This document shows, one piece after another, positions 21,501-29,573 of a stretch of DNA of 29,573 nt. Origin of the DNA: a virus; IMG/VR virus record IMGVR_UViG_3300035698_017723, positions 1-29,573 of that record; one strand, given 5' to 3'. How positions within the stretch are numbered: position 1 is the first letter of the stretch; the number at the start of each line of letters is the position of its first letter. Position numbers and translations under genes: made by a program. The notes below the pieces were generated by a model. The model did no database searches. It was not told where the DNA came from and saw only the letters and a list, made by a program, of their open reading frames with translations.

Positions 21501-24500
21501 CTACCCAAGACACCTTTGAATCTAAATCCTTAAACCACATATTGACACCCTTAAAATCCACCATATCCATTTGGTTCATGTCTTTGCCAATTATAGATTT
21601 AAAGAAGTCGTTAATATTGTCTGTCCATGGAGTAACTGGATTTTCATATTTAGTAAGCCACTTATCTAATTCCGTCAACACTGGTTGCCATTTCTTACTA
21701 AGCTTAGTGGGTACATTACCCTCCAATATTCTCCAAGCTCTGTGTTCCATGTATTCTTTGTCTTGGTCAATTAATAATTCCGTTTCTATTACCTTACCCT
21801 CTGGAACATCCTTTAATTTAATCTTTGGAGTTTTAACTGTTTTTATAAAATCATCAACAATCTTAACATCTGTATTGAGGTCAATTTCTTGACGACCTTT
21901 ATTAACACTTGTATACAATTTACCATATTCACCATAGGCTTCTTGTAGGTGTTCGTCTGGAATAGCTGCTGATGTGGGAGCCATACGAGACATCTTGGTT
22001 TTATATGCTTTACCATCTTTAAGTTTACCAGCTGCTTCAATAGCTTCTGGAGACTGGAAAGAACCATATAATATTGAATCGAATAATTCAGAAAAACTTT
22101 TCTTAATCTTCGGGTCAGTAATAGTATCAAACATACTAGCTATTTTAGCATCTAGTTCGTGTGCAGTGTATAGCTTTGCTTCTTTCTCATTATACTTGGA
22201 ATTTAACCAACTACCACTTTTCAGTTTATCTGCATCTTGCATTAATTTGTGTAAGATACTATATTTAACGCCATCTTTTTCTATATAAAGATTAATTTTA
22301 TTTTTATCCATCTGTTTCATTTTATTTTTAATAAGCCTAGCAGATGACATTGTATGTAAATTTTCCGATGTCCAATCCCGAGCCTGCCTTATAACTTCAC
22401 TAATGATGTAATTCCGTTTTTCAGGATTACCAGCATGACGGTATAAGGCTTTCATATCTTCACCATATTTAGATATCCTATCGTATTGCGATATACCTTT
22501 ACCTTTTTTAGTTCTAGTTTTTGCCCATTTATATATTTTTAAAGTCTTAGGGTCTTTCATGTTTGTGGAATTAAGGTATTCTTGATGTACGTCTGGTTCC
22601 CATATACGAGACTTTATAATATCTTTAAATAGTGGCGAGAATGGAATTCTTAATCCATCACTTTTTATTAACTCTTTAAGTTTTAAATAATCCTTATCTG
22701 TTGAAACCTTTATATTAAAATTATTTAATAGTTTTGCAAACTTCTTAAAATCAACCTTATCCAATATATCCACACCCATACGAACATGTTGCATATCTTC
22801 AGCTACTTTCATAAGGAATGTATTCTTAGTTAGGTCAGTATATTTATCCATTGTATTCTTTAACAATGCATGTATGTCGCGACCAGAATACTTTCTACCT
22901 GCTGGGTTACGACCCCATATGAGTTTATTTATAGACCCAATATCTTTATATAACGAGTCACCTTGTAGTATTTTACGAGAATATGGGGCATCAAAAGTAA
23001 ATGATTTACCATCTTTTGTACTACCAGTATATTCAAATAATGTCTTGAATGCGATCTCTTGGAATTGTTCAGCTGTTTTAAGACCAGCTTCGTTCATTGG
23101 GTCGGATGATAATGCGATCTGAGCTCTTGTTGTTTCGAGAAAATGTTGTAAGTTCTTTGCATCAAGTTTTAATTTATAGTTATGCTTAAACCCCTTCTTA
23201 TCCTTAATGTCAAATGAACTTTTCTTAGAGCCACGTAACGTTGAATATGTAGCCAATAGTTTAGCTCTAGTTGTTACGGCTGTACTAAGAACCTCTCTAC
23301 CACGAGCTGCTGCACCAGCCGCTCTAAATCTAGCACCGGGCCCCCATATTGACAATCTACTATTCATATAATCTAAGTAGGCAGGGTCGGACAGTGTATG
23401 TATTTCTCTATATGATCTCTTTAGGGTATCAAATATATCAATTGAATTTTTAGCATCAGTTAGTTTAGCATTTTTAGCAATATATGATTTTTTATTAGTT
23501 TTTACGGAAACTTTTTTAAATATATCTGAAATATTTGGAACTTCTATGTCTACTGGATAAAAATCGTTATCCATACCTCGAATGAATTTTATATTATATG
23601 GTTTTAAAAGATTTTCATATTTTCTAATATCGCTTTCCCATATCCCCCCACCGCCATAGTTAGCCCGTCCATATATTTTCAATAATTCTGATGCTGTATT
23701 TTTTATATTATTATATTTTTCTATATTATTCTTAGAATAAGTAAGTGTAGTTTGTTTTGATATAGGTGTTTGTGGTTTTTCATAATATTCATATGCACTA
23801 TCCCCATATATCTTCATCCAATTGCTTTTTAAACCTTTACCGTGTATCTCTCTGCCACCAAAGAACGTTGTAGCGGTGTCCCCGTCAAGGTCCGCACCAT
23901 CCATAAGTTCCATAGACCTAGGATGTACAAGAATACCATTACCTTCTATACCAGTGAACCCACCAAAATAGAGCACCTGTGCGCCCGATGTTGATGAAAG
24001 TGGTACTCTAACATTCAAAGTTTTAAACAACGCCTTGTAGGGGGTTAATTCTTCGCTAGGAGCATTACCCTCAACCTTACTAACAAACTCTTTCCATACC
24101 TTGCCAAGTTTAATTTTTTTACCATTGAAAGAAACAGTAGAATTTGATGATTCATTATTAAAGAAAACCAATTGGTCAGATTTAATATCACCATACATTT
24201 TATGTAACATAGAACCTTTCTCTATCTTCTGTGATTTATTATCTAATTGATATGTTTCACCATGTTTGCTTTTACGGTTCTGTAATTCGTGTCCATATCT
24301 TACCATGCGCTGTTTATATGTATTACCCGCTTTAGGATTAACACTTCTTGAATATGCGTATTTTTGTAATATAGAATCTATATATGGTTGAGTATACGGA
24401 TGTGTGTACATAGATGAGCCCTGTGTCCATTGAAGTTGTCTTTTTGTAGGATTCCTTAAAATATTTTCTTGTGCTACAAAAGATGTATATTCTTCTGGAG

Positions 24501-27500
24501 ATATATCCCCAGATTGTGCTAGACCTTGCATGTGTATGCTTGTTCTATCTATAAGTTTATTAAGTACCTTGGCTACAAACTTCTCGGCACCATTAGTTCT
24601 TAAAGCAGCGCCTAATTCTACGAGGCCAACATCATCTATATTTTTAATGATATTATCTAACTTTTTACCTTCTACTGGATTAGCAATAAGCTCATAAAGG
24701 TCGCTATTAAGTTTTGCATTACCCTGTACACCTTTACGAGATAGGCTATCATAGATATCTTCTACGATTTTACCATATTCAGTTACTCTTTCTTTTGAAA
24801 ATCCATGTGGGAAGTAGGGCGATACGGTCGTGAATGCTTGTTTAAAGAATCCTGTTTTTGTGCCATCTTTTGATATATCCATATTCTCACCGAGTATGTG
24901 TCTGAAGCTACTAAATTTAACTGCTTCTGGGGCTATGTCTCGTTTTTGTAATATCTTCTCTACTCCACCATTTCTGTCTATAAGATTATATCTACCTTCA
25001 CCTTCTCCACCAACAAATTCTAAATCATAAACTGGCCTTTTACCTAATTGTTTTGTAGATGATACGTATTTAAATCCATCTATATCCATACTGGCCATCC
25101 AATCTGAAAAATCCTTATGAGTTGTGGATGTCATATTTTTTCCTAGTTCGGTTCCAAGTGTGGCATTTCTACCAATTGTATTAGATTTCTCTAGTCCGTG
25201 TTGGGTTTTACCAGATATTCTATTAATAAGATTCACAATCTCTGGCCTTACTGGAAAACTACCATCTGTTGCATGTAAATATTCAGATGCCCTTGAGCCA
25301 GAATGAAGTTTGCTTTGGTCACTATATTTATCAGCATCATTAATATATATAACATTCATGAATGCATCACCATCAGCATCTATCTTTTTATAATCTTTTG
25401 GTATAAGTGATAGGTCACCTTCAAATCCAGCAGACATCAGTATGGATTGTCTTTTATTAAATTTAATAGCACTATCTACCCAGTGACCAGTTTCCATTTC
25501 ATTAATATTTTTATATCCCTGTGTGTTTGCGTCATACAACATATTGGATAACATTTGTTTACGGTATGTATTCCATGTTTCAGTTTTTACTTTTTGGCTT
25601 TGCTTATAAGGCCCCTCTCCTACTTGATCTTCTACAAACATATTAAAATCAAACTTAAACCCTTCCTTTGTTCTATAGTCTTGTTTTTTAGCATAGCGCA
25701 TCATTTTACTAAAACGGTTACTAATCTGTGATTGTGACATGTCTTCAATATCTGGATGAATTGGTATATAATATAAACTATGAGCATCACCACGTCCGCT
25801 ATATGGATATAATCCTTTCTTGCGCATGTTTTCATTAATGAATCTAATCTGTTTTGGATTAGCATTATATATTTTAACTTCTTCTTCACCATGTTTCTTC
25901 GTTACAAATACATGATCTACAACATTTAATATATCTTCTGGGGTATTTGTTTTAATTCCCCTTTTAACTCTTGCTGCTACTATTTCATCGTATAGTTTTT
26001 CTATCTCATATACAGGGCGCTTAGAGTTTCTCTCAACTCCTCCGGGGGTAGTGGCATTACCTTTCTCAAGTCCTATTATTTCTTGTATGCCTCTGTTCTC
26101 ATTAAATCTTGGAGAATAATATTTGGTATGTACTCCTTTCTCTTCAAGGATTCCCTTTTGTGTCCAATATCTACCATTCTCACTCTCTACTTCGAACGGT
26201 TTCTTAATATATCCATCTTTAACAAGAAATTCATTCATGATACTAGCGTAGGGTCTTGTCTCTGATTTACTTTTTTTATTATTTACAGTTGATTCAAATT
26301 GTTCTTGTAGCTTTAGCGCATCATTAAGCATATTAGATTTAAGTTGTTTAGCTGTAAGATTTTTATCTGCATACCATTTTGTGGTATTCCTTTCTATATA
26401 ATCTTTATTACTCTGTCTTAATTTATATAGGTCTTTTATGTCTGGAAAGTGATAATCATTATGTAGTGGATAAGCTTCAGGATTTTCTAATGTAGCCTTA
26501 GTTTTAATACCTTCAACAGTACGAGTATCCCCGCCTTCAAGTGTGTCTTGTTGTGCTCGATGTAGGTCTTTTGTTTCAGTATATAAAGCTTTAGCATCCA
26601 ATAATGGTATATTATATTTCTTCGCTATCATGGATACTAAGGCATTTGTTTCTGCCTGTGAAGCGTAATTATTTTCATATATTTTAATTGCTGATTCTTG
26701 GGCTTTTTTAGATAGATTCTTAAAGTTTTTATGTTGTTTTGGGTCTCTTAATCCAAGCTTAATTGAATCCTGTACTAATTGTGCACCTTTCTTATAATGA
26801 GATGGTTTACTAGTTGATCCAAAATATGCACCAAGAAGATATTCATATACTTGTTCTTCTGTGGTTGCACCTTTCATAGTTGCTGGAAGTCCAGTATATA
26901 GAGATGACGCTACCATCCTTACGGCCTTGTCAGCTTGTGGTCCCCCAACTTCTACGTTGCCTATGGCTCCAAACACCGCACCAGTTGTAGCACCGTGCAT
27001 GAATGAAGATAGCATTTGTTTAACTCCACCTTGCCATGAACTAATTGCGGAAGCTGTACCTAAATGAAAAGCACTCTCAGCTAGAGAAGATGGTACTTCT
27101 CCACTTAAAAAATTAGTTGCTGACCTTACGGCCTTGGCTCCACCTACGGAACCTTTAGCAACTATATGACCAGCTGCTTTCTTAGCACCCTTAGTTAATT
27201 TATTTGATAAATACATAGGTACTGATTGTCCAGCCATCTTTCTTGCATGAACAGCTGCACTAGCTAATCTAGTACTACCTAATAATTTAGCACTTAATCC
27301 TAAAACTCTATGTGGGGTCCACCCAACATAACCACCCAATTGACCAACGCTACGAGCAATACTTTCCCCAGTGCTTTTAGGTTGTTCACCTATATTCATC
27401 GTGGTGAATCCAGATAAATATCCTTCACCAGCAGCCCTAACTGCTTTTAATATATTAAAGGAATTATCAAATTCACTTTCAGCAAATGGTAGATTGTATA

Positions 27501-27636
27501 ATCCAACGTGTTGCTTTAGTGTATTTAATTGTTCAGGAGTAAATGCTCGGGGGGATTGTTTATAATAATTTACGTATTGTTTTGTTTCGTCTTTTGAGTA
27601 TAAGGCTTGTTCTAAATTGATACCGACACTATTCAT
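18589..27636 (-). CDS. Giant virion RNA polymerase-like protein (3015 aa)
   Basis: Residues 1205-1260 match the catalytic double-psi barrel of RNA polymerase beta': R1210-x-P1212, G1218-x-Q1220, I1230-E-G-x-x-I1235, H1238-P1239 and A1248-D-L-D-G-D1253, where the three Asp would hold the catalytic Mg. A possible beta-like barrel lies upstream (DADGD 753-757; K810, H813-G814, K817), and a bridge-helix-like segment at 1443-1465. Residues 1-330 are Gly/Ala-rich with hydrophobic helices (FGAIG, LLGAYFG). The C-terminal part (about 2650-2990) has a hydrophobic region with FQLWAWNSVRFRND and LFETALPQPY. Position at the end of the late-type block suggests a virion protein ejected with the DNA to transcribe early genes. 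Known crAss-like gp66 polymerases are much shorter. The function of residues 1500-2600 is unknown. Confidence 0.7.
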   Translation of the reverse strand: MNSVGINLEQALYSKDETKQYVNYYKQSPRAFTPEQLNTLKQHVGLYNLPFAESEFDNSFNILKAVRAAGEGYLSGFTTMNIGEQPKSTGESIARSVGQLGGYVGWTPHRVLGLSAKLLGSTRLASAAVHARKMAGQSVPMYLSNKLTKGAKKAAGHIVAKGSVGGAKAVRSATNFLSGEVPSSLAESAFHLGTASAISSWQGGVKQMLSSFMHGATTGAVFGAIGNVEVGGPQADKAVRMVASSLYTGLPATMKGATTEEQVYEYLLGAYFGSTSKPSHYKKGAQLVQDSIKLGLRDPKQHKNFKNLSKKAQESAIKIYENNYASQAETNALVSMIAKKYNIPLLDAKALYTETKDLHRAQQDTLEGGDTRTVEGIKTKATLENPEAYPLHNDYHFPDIKDLYKLRQSNKDYIERNTTKWYADKNLTAKQLKSNMLNDALKLQEQFESTVNNKKSKSETRPYASIMNEFLVKDGYIKKPFEVESENGRYWTQKGILEEKGVHTKYYSPRFNENRGIQEIIGLEKGNATTPGGVERNSKRPVYEIEKLYDEIVAARVKRGIKTNTPEDILNVVDHVFVTKKHGEEEVKIYNANPKQIRFINENMRKKGLYPYSGRGDAHSLYYIPIHPDIEDMSQSQISNRFSKMMRYAKKQDYRTKEGFKFDFNMFVEDQVGEGPYKQSQKVKTETWNTYRKQMLSNMLYDANTQGYKNINEMETGHWVDSAIKFNKRQSILMSAGFEGDLSLIPKDYKKIDADGDAFMNVIYINDADKYSDQSKLHSGSRASEYLHATDGSFPVRPEIVNLINRISGKTQHGLEKSNTIGRNATLGTELGKNMTSTTHKDFSDWMASMDIDGFKYVSSTKQLGKRPVYDLEFVGGEGEGRYNLIDRNGGVEKILQKRDIAPEAVKFSSFRHILGENMDISKDGTKTGFFKQAFTTVSPYFPHGFSKERVTEYGKIVEDIYDSLSRKGVQGNAKLNSDLYELIANPVEGKKLDNIIKNIDDVGLVELGAALRTNGAEKFVAKVLNKLIDRTSIHMQGLAQSGDISPEEYTSFVAQENILRNPTKRQLQWTQGSSMYTHPYTQPYIDSILQKYAYSRSVNPKAGNTYKQRMVRYGHELQNRKSKHGETYQLDNKSQKIEKGSMLHKMYGDIKSDQLVFFNNESSNSTVSFNGKKIKLGKVWKEFVSKVEGNAPSEELTPYKALFKTLNVRVPLSSTSGAQVLYFGGFTGIEGNGILVHPRSMELMDGADLDGDTATTFFGGREIHGKGLKSNWMKIYGDSAYEYYEKPQTPISKQTTLTYSKNNIEKYNNIKNTASELLKIYGRANYGGGGIWESDIRKYENLLKPYNIKFIRGMDNDFYPVDIEVPNISDIFKKVSVKTNKKSYIAKNAKLTDAKNSIDIFDTLKRSYREIHTLSDPAYLDYMNSRLSIWGPGARFRAAGAAARGREVLSTAVTTRAKLLATYSTLRGSKKSSFDIKDKKGFKHNYKLKLDAKNLQHFLETTRAQIALSSDPMNEAGLKTAEQFQEIAFKTLFEYTGSTKDGKSFTFDAPYSRKILQGDSLYKDIGSINKLIWGRNPAGRKYSGRDIHALLKNTMDKYTDLTKNTFLMKVAEDMQHVRMGVDILDKVDFKKFAKLLNNFNIKVSTDKDYLKLKELIKSDGLRIPFSPLFKDIIKSRIWEPDVHQEYLNSTNMKDPKTLKIYKWAKTRTKKGKGISQYDRISKYGEDMKALYRHAGNPEKRNYIISEVIRQARDWTSENLHTMSSARLIKNKMKQMDKNKINLYIEKDGVKYSILHKLMQDADKLKSGSWLNSKYNEKEAKLYTAHELDAKIASMFDTITDPKIKKSFSELFDSILYGSFQSPEAIEAAGKLKDGKAYKTKMSRMAPTSAAIPDEHLQEAYGEYGKLYTSVNKGRQEIDLNTDVKIVDDFIKTVKTPKIKLKDVPEGKVIETELLIDQDKEYMEHRAWRILEGNVPTKLSKKWQPVLTELDKWLTKYENPVTPWTDNINDFFKSIIGKDMNQMDMVDFKGVNMWFKDLDSKVSWVEKGNKLDVSKGLPISPWFYYMFPKKVGEMLMKEGIELKPTQSAYQSKHGMVIGNVMKPTNVIETLQENFEKVKINTRQQVEIFRKDFSDSFEKYTIDNPDFAKLWQIMGIQQEANPRALKMFTKGYSPSKTKETIATYMMRRQEVEKMHDWENIKDKRKFKVNHGNGKIEILTGAEIIAKIKPKFIEQIKKNHTWLSGDGKTIKKFYYRNANGNYKEHEGTTIPIINFSRHAKDKNKSFFGWTSNHLHNNKSIPLEKLGMDGLEVVTRSMELQELGLQIDRIAKAAAKETDYKLRNGYLEQKKALEIHLTSLKKRPLLTTGKFDPDFFYPHVKNDPLLTAEWIRDEIYKVKTNPDLNKDQKSSQQKRLVESYARSVGGYQNMVQEDLLMNDTHIRSLLNIISESKKTRDERSLWIANPRKSKSQLSRTFHTPGWSLNHEDFISDYGESIISSYYNNISQIMAKLHINNFEKNGMKGWDPGIANAWSNWLRAYTQSSLGNPIVISDEIANDPKMHMKGVFSSWRDNHVAEIIDKAFNKLGLKKNKRMPEELSTLTEITPQKIVQWSNMEARYQLATLLAHPKSSMNNLFGGTMHTIESAGLSNLIKAKSLKHVQAAIDSNFKTWEDVNSWLRKMGIQEEFMVEEAKLNPSYKLIKQRGALKELTAAIMDGKKAEIPKILKKYKIGKTVFQKASWFMRHPETILRREAFLAHYMQALENLGGVVDDPKSNPYLIEMAKKGVKATQFLYSAPFRPLFSNTGLGKVMTRFQLWAWNSVRFRNDVLRDAKIAGYRPGSVDFERFKRTAMIDMFAIAAGNAFTYSLFETALPQPYAWFQDIADFLFGDSKEKDRAFFGAYPGYMAPLQMATPPSARMIGPTINALYSNDWSRLANYHVWTMFPFGRIGRDVVGIYKNPGMIVEKVSGLPYKKISRYKSQLDKNKIPSHHAMAIGYNKPMPQTNALELKLANLQVPY

Positions 27637-27637
27637 A

Positions 27638-27652
27638 ACACCTCCATGGTGT
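27638..27652 (-). promoter_or_regulatory. Hairpin overlapping the SD of the giant gene
   Basis: On the - strand ACACC and GGTGT pair around ATGGA, so part of the GGAGG SD is in the stem just before the ATG at 27636. This could tune translation of the 3015-residue protein. The stem is only 5 bp. Confidence 0.35.
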
Positions 27653-27653
27653 C

Positions 27654-27679
27654 ATAGCCCAGCAATTAAGCTAGGCTAT
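27654..27679 (-). other. Intergenic hairpin between the two late genes
   Basis: ATAGCC/GGCTAT and AGC/GCT form a 9-bp stem with one mismatch and loop AATTAA. No T-tract follows in the direction of transcription, so a processing or partial-attenuation role is more likely than termination. Confidence 0.4.
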
Positions 27680-27699
27680 TATTTGTAGTATCTTGTATC

Positions 27700-28707
27700 C
27701 TATTGCGTCGGCATCTGAGGCATCTGTGGAAGTGAGCTCATTTGCGTCTGGTCAAGGAATTCTTGATACGGATCATAATTATTCCCTTCTCTACCATATC
27801 CCGCTAGTATGGATGCTAACATGATTGGAGTTATTACCGCTCCGCCCGCTGTTAATCCACCTTGAACTAGTGGGTTCGACAAGGCACCTTGCAATCCTGT
27901 TTTAAGCGATTGACCGGCTGCTCCACCTGTTAAACTACCAAGTGAATTCTTCAATGTCGAATCAGCTAAGATTCTTTCTAATACACCACCTTTAGTGGCG
28001 GTTTGTTTTGCTACATTACCCCAAGCGCCTAAACGCCCACCAGTAACACCAGCATTTGCTCCAAGTGCACCTAATACTCTTTTTGCTCTAGCTGCTTGTC
28101 CAGCAGTAGTTAAATTTTTACCTGCCCATAAAGCTGCTCTACTGAGCTTCCCGCTAGTCCCAATTGATTTCATTGCTCCGGGTACCTTTAATAGTTTATA
28201 TGCTCTTCCAGCTTTTCCTGCTGCTGCTGCTGTTTTACCAAGTTTTGCTGCCCTTGCCGCGGTTATTGCTGCTTTACCACCAGTAGCAAAAGCACCACCG
28301 GGCACAAACATAGAAGCAACCATGCCACCTACGCGACCACCCTTTGCATAACCATTATTTCTACGGTTTTCATACCAAGAGTTTGGAATCATACCAAGTA
28401 ATGCCCCGTCTATAGCACCAATACCAATACCTTGCAAGATGTCGCCAGCAGAAGCTTTAAGGTCTCTTTTTTTACCTTTATCTATATTTAATCCATATTG
28501 TTGTGCTAATGCAATCGTTTCGGATACTTCATTTGAATCCATCTTATGTGGATTCTTATTATATTTTCTAGTTAGCTCGAGGGCTCTTCTTCTGGCTGCC
28601 CTCAATTTACGCGTCATTATATCAGCTTGTACCATTTGGGCATTAAGCTGTGGAGACCCCTGTCGGCTACCCATTAAATTATAACGCGGTGTTTCAGTAT
28701 ATGCCAT
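27700..28707 (-). CDS. Gly/Ala-rich putative internal virion protein (335 aa)
   Basis: The middle third is rich in Gly, Ala and Lys (GGKAAITAARAAKLGKTAAA) with several hydrophobic helices: ILQGIGIGAIDGALLGMI near residue 95 and AVITPIMLASILAGYG near 300. The N-terminus is basic and helical (RKLRAARRRALELTRK). The C-terminus is Gln/Met/Pro-rich. This composition resembles ejection or internal core proteins that insert in the host envelope, and the N-terminus of the giant protein looks similar. An AGGGGG SD precedes the ATG. Function is inferred from composition and position only. Confidence 0.55.
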   Translation of the reverse strand: MAYTETPRYNLMGSRQGSPQLNAQMVQADIMTRKLRAARRRALELTRKYNKNPHKMDSNEVSETIALAQQYGLNIDKGKKRDLKASAGDILQGIGIGAIDGALLGMIPNSWYENRRNNGYAKGGRVGGMVASMFVPGGAFATGGKAAITAARAAKLGKTAAAAGKAGRAYKLLKVPGAMKSIGTSGKLSRAALWAGKNLTTAGQAARAKRVLGALGANAGVTGGRLGAWGNVAKQTATKGGVLERILADSTLKNSLGSLTGGAAGQSLKTGLQGALSNPLVQGGLTAGGAVITPIMLASILAGYGREGNNYDPYQEFLDQTQMSSLPQMPQMPTQ

Positions 28708-28715
28708 TATGCCCC

Positions 28716-29573
28716 CTATTTTAACCTATTGTAATAATCTTGCATTACACCAACACGACTCCCAAGATTACCTTGTACTTTTCCCCAGAAAGAAGGTTTA
28801 TTTTCTTCTGGTTTGTCTACTTCTGGTGTATATAAAAGCTCACCACTTGGATCCCATGGATTAGCACCTTGACCCCAGTTTATGGAGCCAGTTTTTTGAC
28901 TAGCTAAACCTTCATACTTCTCAGACATCTCAGCCGCACTTAATTCTGACCCACTATTAATAAAATCCTGTAACATATCTGAAGAAAATTCCTGTAGCGC
29001 GCCTTGTCTCATTTGTGGTATTTGACCCATTATAGTAGTAAGCGATTTACCACCAAGTTCCTGTAATTGTTCTTCATTTAAGTCTGGATATTTATTTTTA
29101 AGGAACGTTGGAAATGATTTATCACCAGAGAGGAAATCAGCATCAGTCATCCCAAGAAAACTACTAACATTATCAGATAATGTTAAATTATCATTTTCAT
29201 CAAAAGTAAAAGCATCCCCTTCTGCATCATAAAGACTTGATATATATTCACCAATCCCGCCGCCAATATAATCATTAAGTTGATTACTAGATTGAGTCTT
29301 TATTCTGTCACCCTGACTCTGTGTAAATTGAGCCTGTTGGTTCCCAAATACTTCTTGTTCATTTTCAAACGTTGTTTTATCCCTTTCTCGTTGTATTTTG
29401 CCCCTACCATATTGAAGGACATCCATTTCTTTTTCAAACTTTTGTCTGTCATCTTGCATTCGCCGTAGATTTCCTCTTTGTAAAGAATTCTGACCACCTT
29501 GAAATGCTTGACTATCAGCTTGCATTTGCTGTTGATTTCTTCTATCAAAACCCTGAGAGATTAATCTACCTAA
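28716..29573 (-). CDS. Gln-rich putative virion protein, 5' end outside window
   Basis: The frame is open to the window edge: 16 further codons (LGRLISQGFDRRNQQQ) precede the first Met at 29525, so the true start is outside. The N-terminal 100 residues are Gln/Asn/Arg-rich and probably coiled coil (QKFEKEMDVLQYGRGKIQRE). The rest is acidic with short helices (EQLQELGGKSLTTIMGQI). It is separated by 8 nt from the Gly/Ala-rich gene. A structural or ejection-related role is inferred from the block. No enzymatic motif. Confidence 0.55.
   Translation of the reverse strand, partial: LGRLISQGFDRRNQQQMQADSQAFQGGQNSLQRGNLRRMQDDRQKFEKEMDVLQYGRGKIQRERDKTTFENEQEVFGNQQAQFTQSQGDRIKTQSSNQLNDYIGGGIGEYISSLYDAEGDAFTFDENDNLTLSDNVSSFLGMTDADFLSGDKSFPTFLKNKYPDLNEEQLQELGGKSLTTIMGQIPQMRQGALQEFSSDMLQDFINSGSELSAAEMSEKYEGLASQKTGSINWGQGANPWDPSGELLYTPEVDKPEENKPSFWGKVQGNLGSRVGVMQDYYNRLK

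Noticed and set aside
27995-28351. 118-codon + strand open frame opposite the Gly/Ala-rich gene
   Set aside because: It is the antisense shadow of a Gly/Ala-rich gene with composition to match (Ala/Pro-rich), has no SD and runs against the block.

Overview
The window is part of a double-stranded DNA bacteriophage genome. It is AT-rich and densely packed, with ATGA-type start/stop overlaps and many small proteins. Nearly every gene has a strong Shine-Dalgarno (SD) sequence. There is one consensus sigma70/sigmaA-type promoter (TTGACA-N16-TATAAT) and there are two TTG-start genes. These features fit a Gram-positive (Firmicutes-like) host better than a Bacteroidetes host, but that is inference. 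No capsid, portal, terminase or DNA polymerase gene is in the window.

The genome is split into two convergent blocks that meet at a bidirectional terminator near 18540. The left block (1-18549, + strand) holds early/middle genes. Its first 9 kb carries a DNA adenine methyltransferase-like protein followed by many small accessory genes: several Cys-cluster mini-proteins, a pair of tandem zinc-finger paralogues and a tandem triplet of another paralogue family. An M20/M28-like metallopeptidase and a protein ending in several zinc-knuckles follow. From about 10.5 to 18.5 kb lies a replication/recombination module: a RecA-like (Sak4-type) ATPase, a possible ssDNA-binding protein, a fusion of an archaeo-eukaryotic-type primase with a DnaB-like helicase, a RuvC-like resolvase, a ClpP-like protein, a PD-(D/E)XK nuclease, a thioredoxin-like protein and two calcineurin-type phosphoesterases.

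The right block (18589-29573, - strand) holds three virion-type genes: a partial Gln-rich protein, a Gly/Ala-rich protein and a 3015-residue giant protein. The giant protein carries the catalytic signature of the multisubunit RNA polymerase beta' double-psi beta-barrel (RxP...GxQ...EGxxI.xHP...ADLDGD, residues 1210-1253). A possible beta-like partner motif lies upstream (DADGD at 753-757, K810/HG/K817). Its Gly/Ala-rich N-terminus and conserved hydrophobic C-terminus look like an ejected membrane-active virion protein. The simplest reading is a virion-packaged RNA polymerase fused to ejection domains, in the spirit of crAss-like phage gp66 and phage N4 but recognisable only by motif here.

Between genes there is much non-coding structure: two long stem-closed RNAs (4733-4832; 17548-17672, the latter with a candidate pseudoknot), four tRNA or tRNA-like elements with irregular anticodon arms (1925, 7318, 17805, 17873), and several strong hairpins or palindromes in front of gene groups. 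These may be processing sites, regulatory elements, or recognition sites for the phage's own polymerase.
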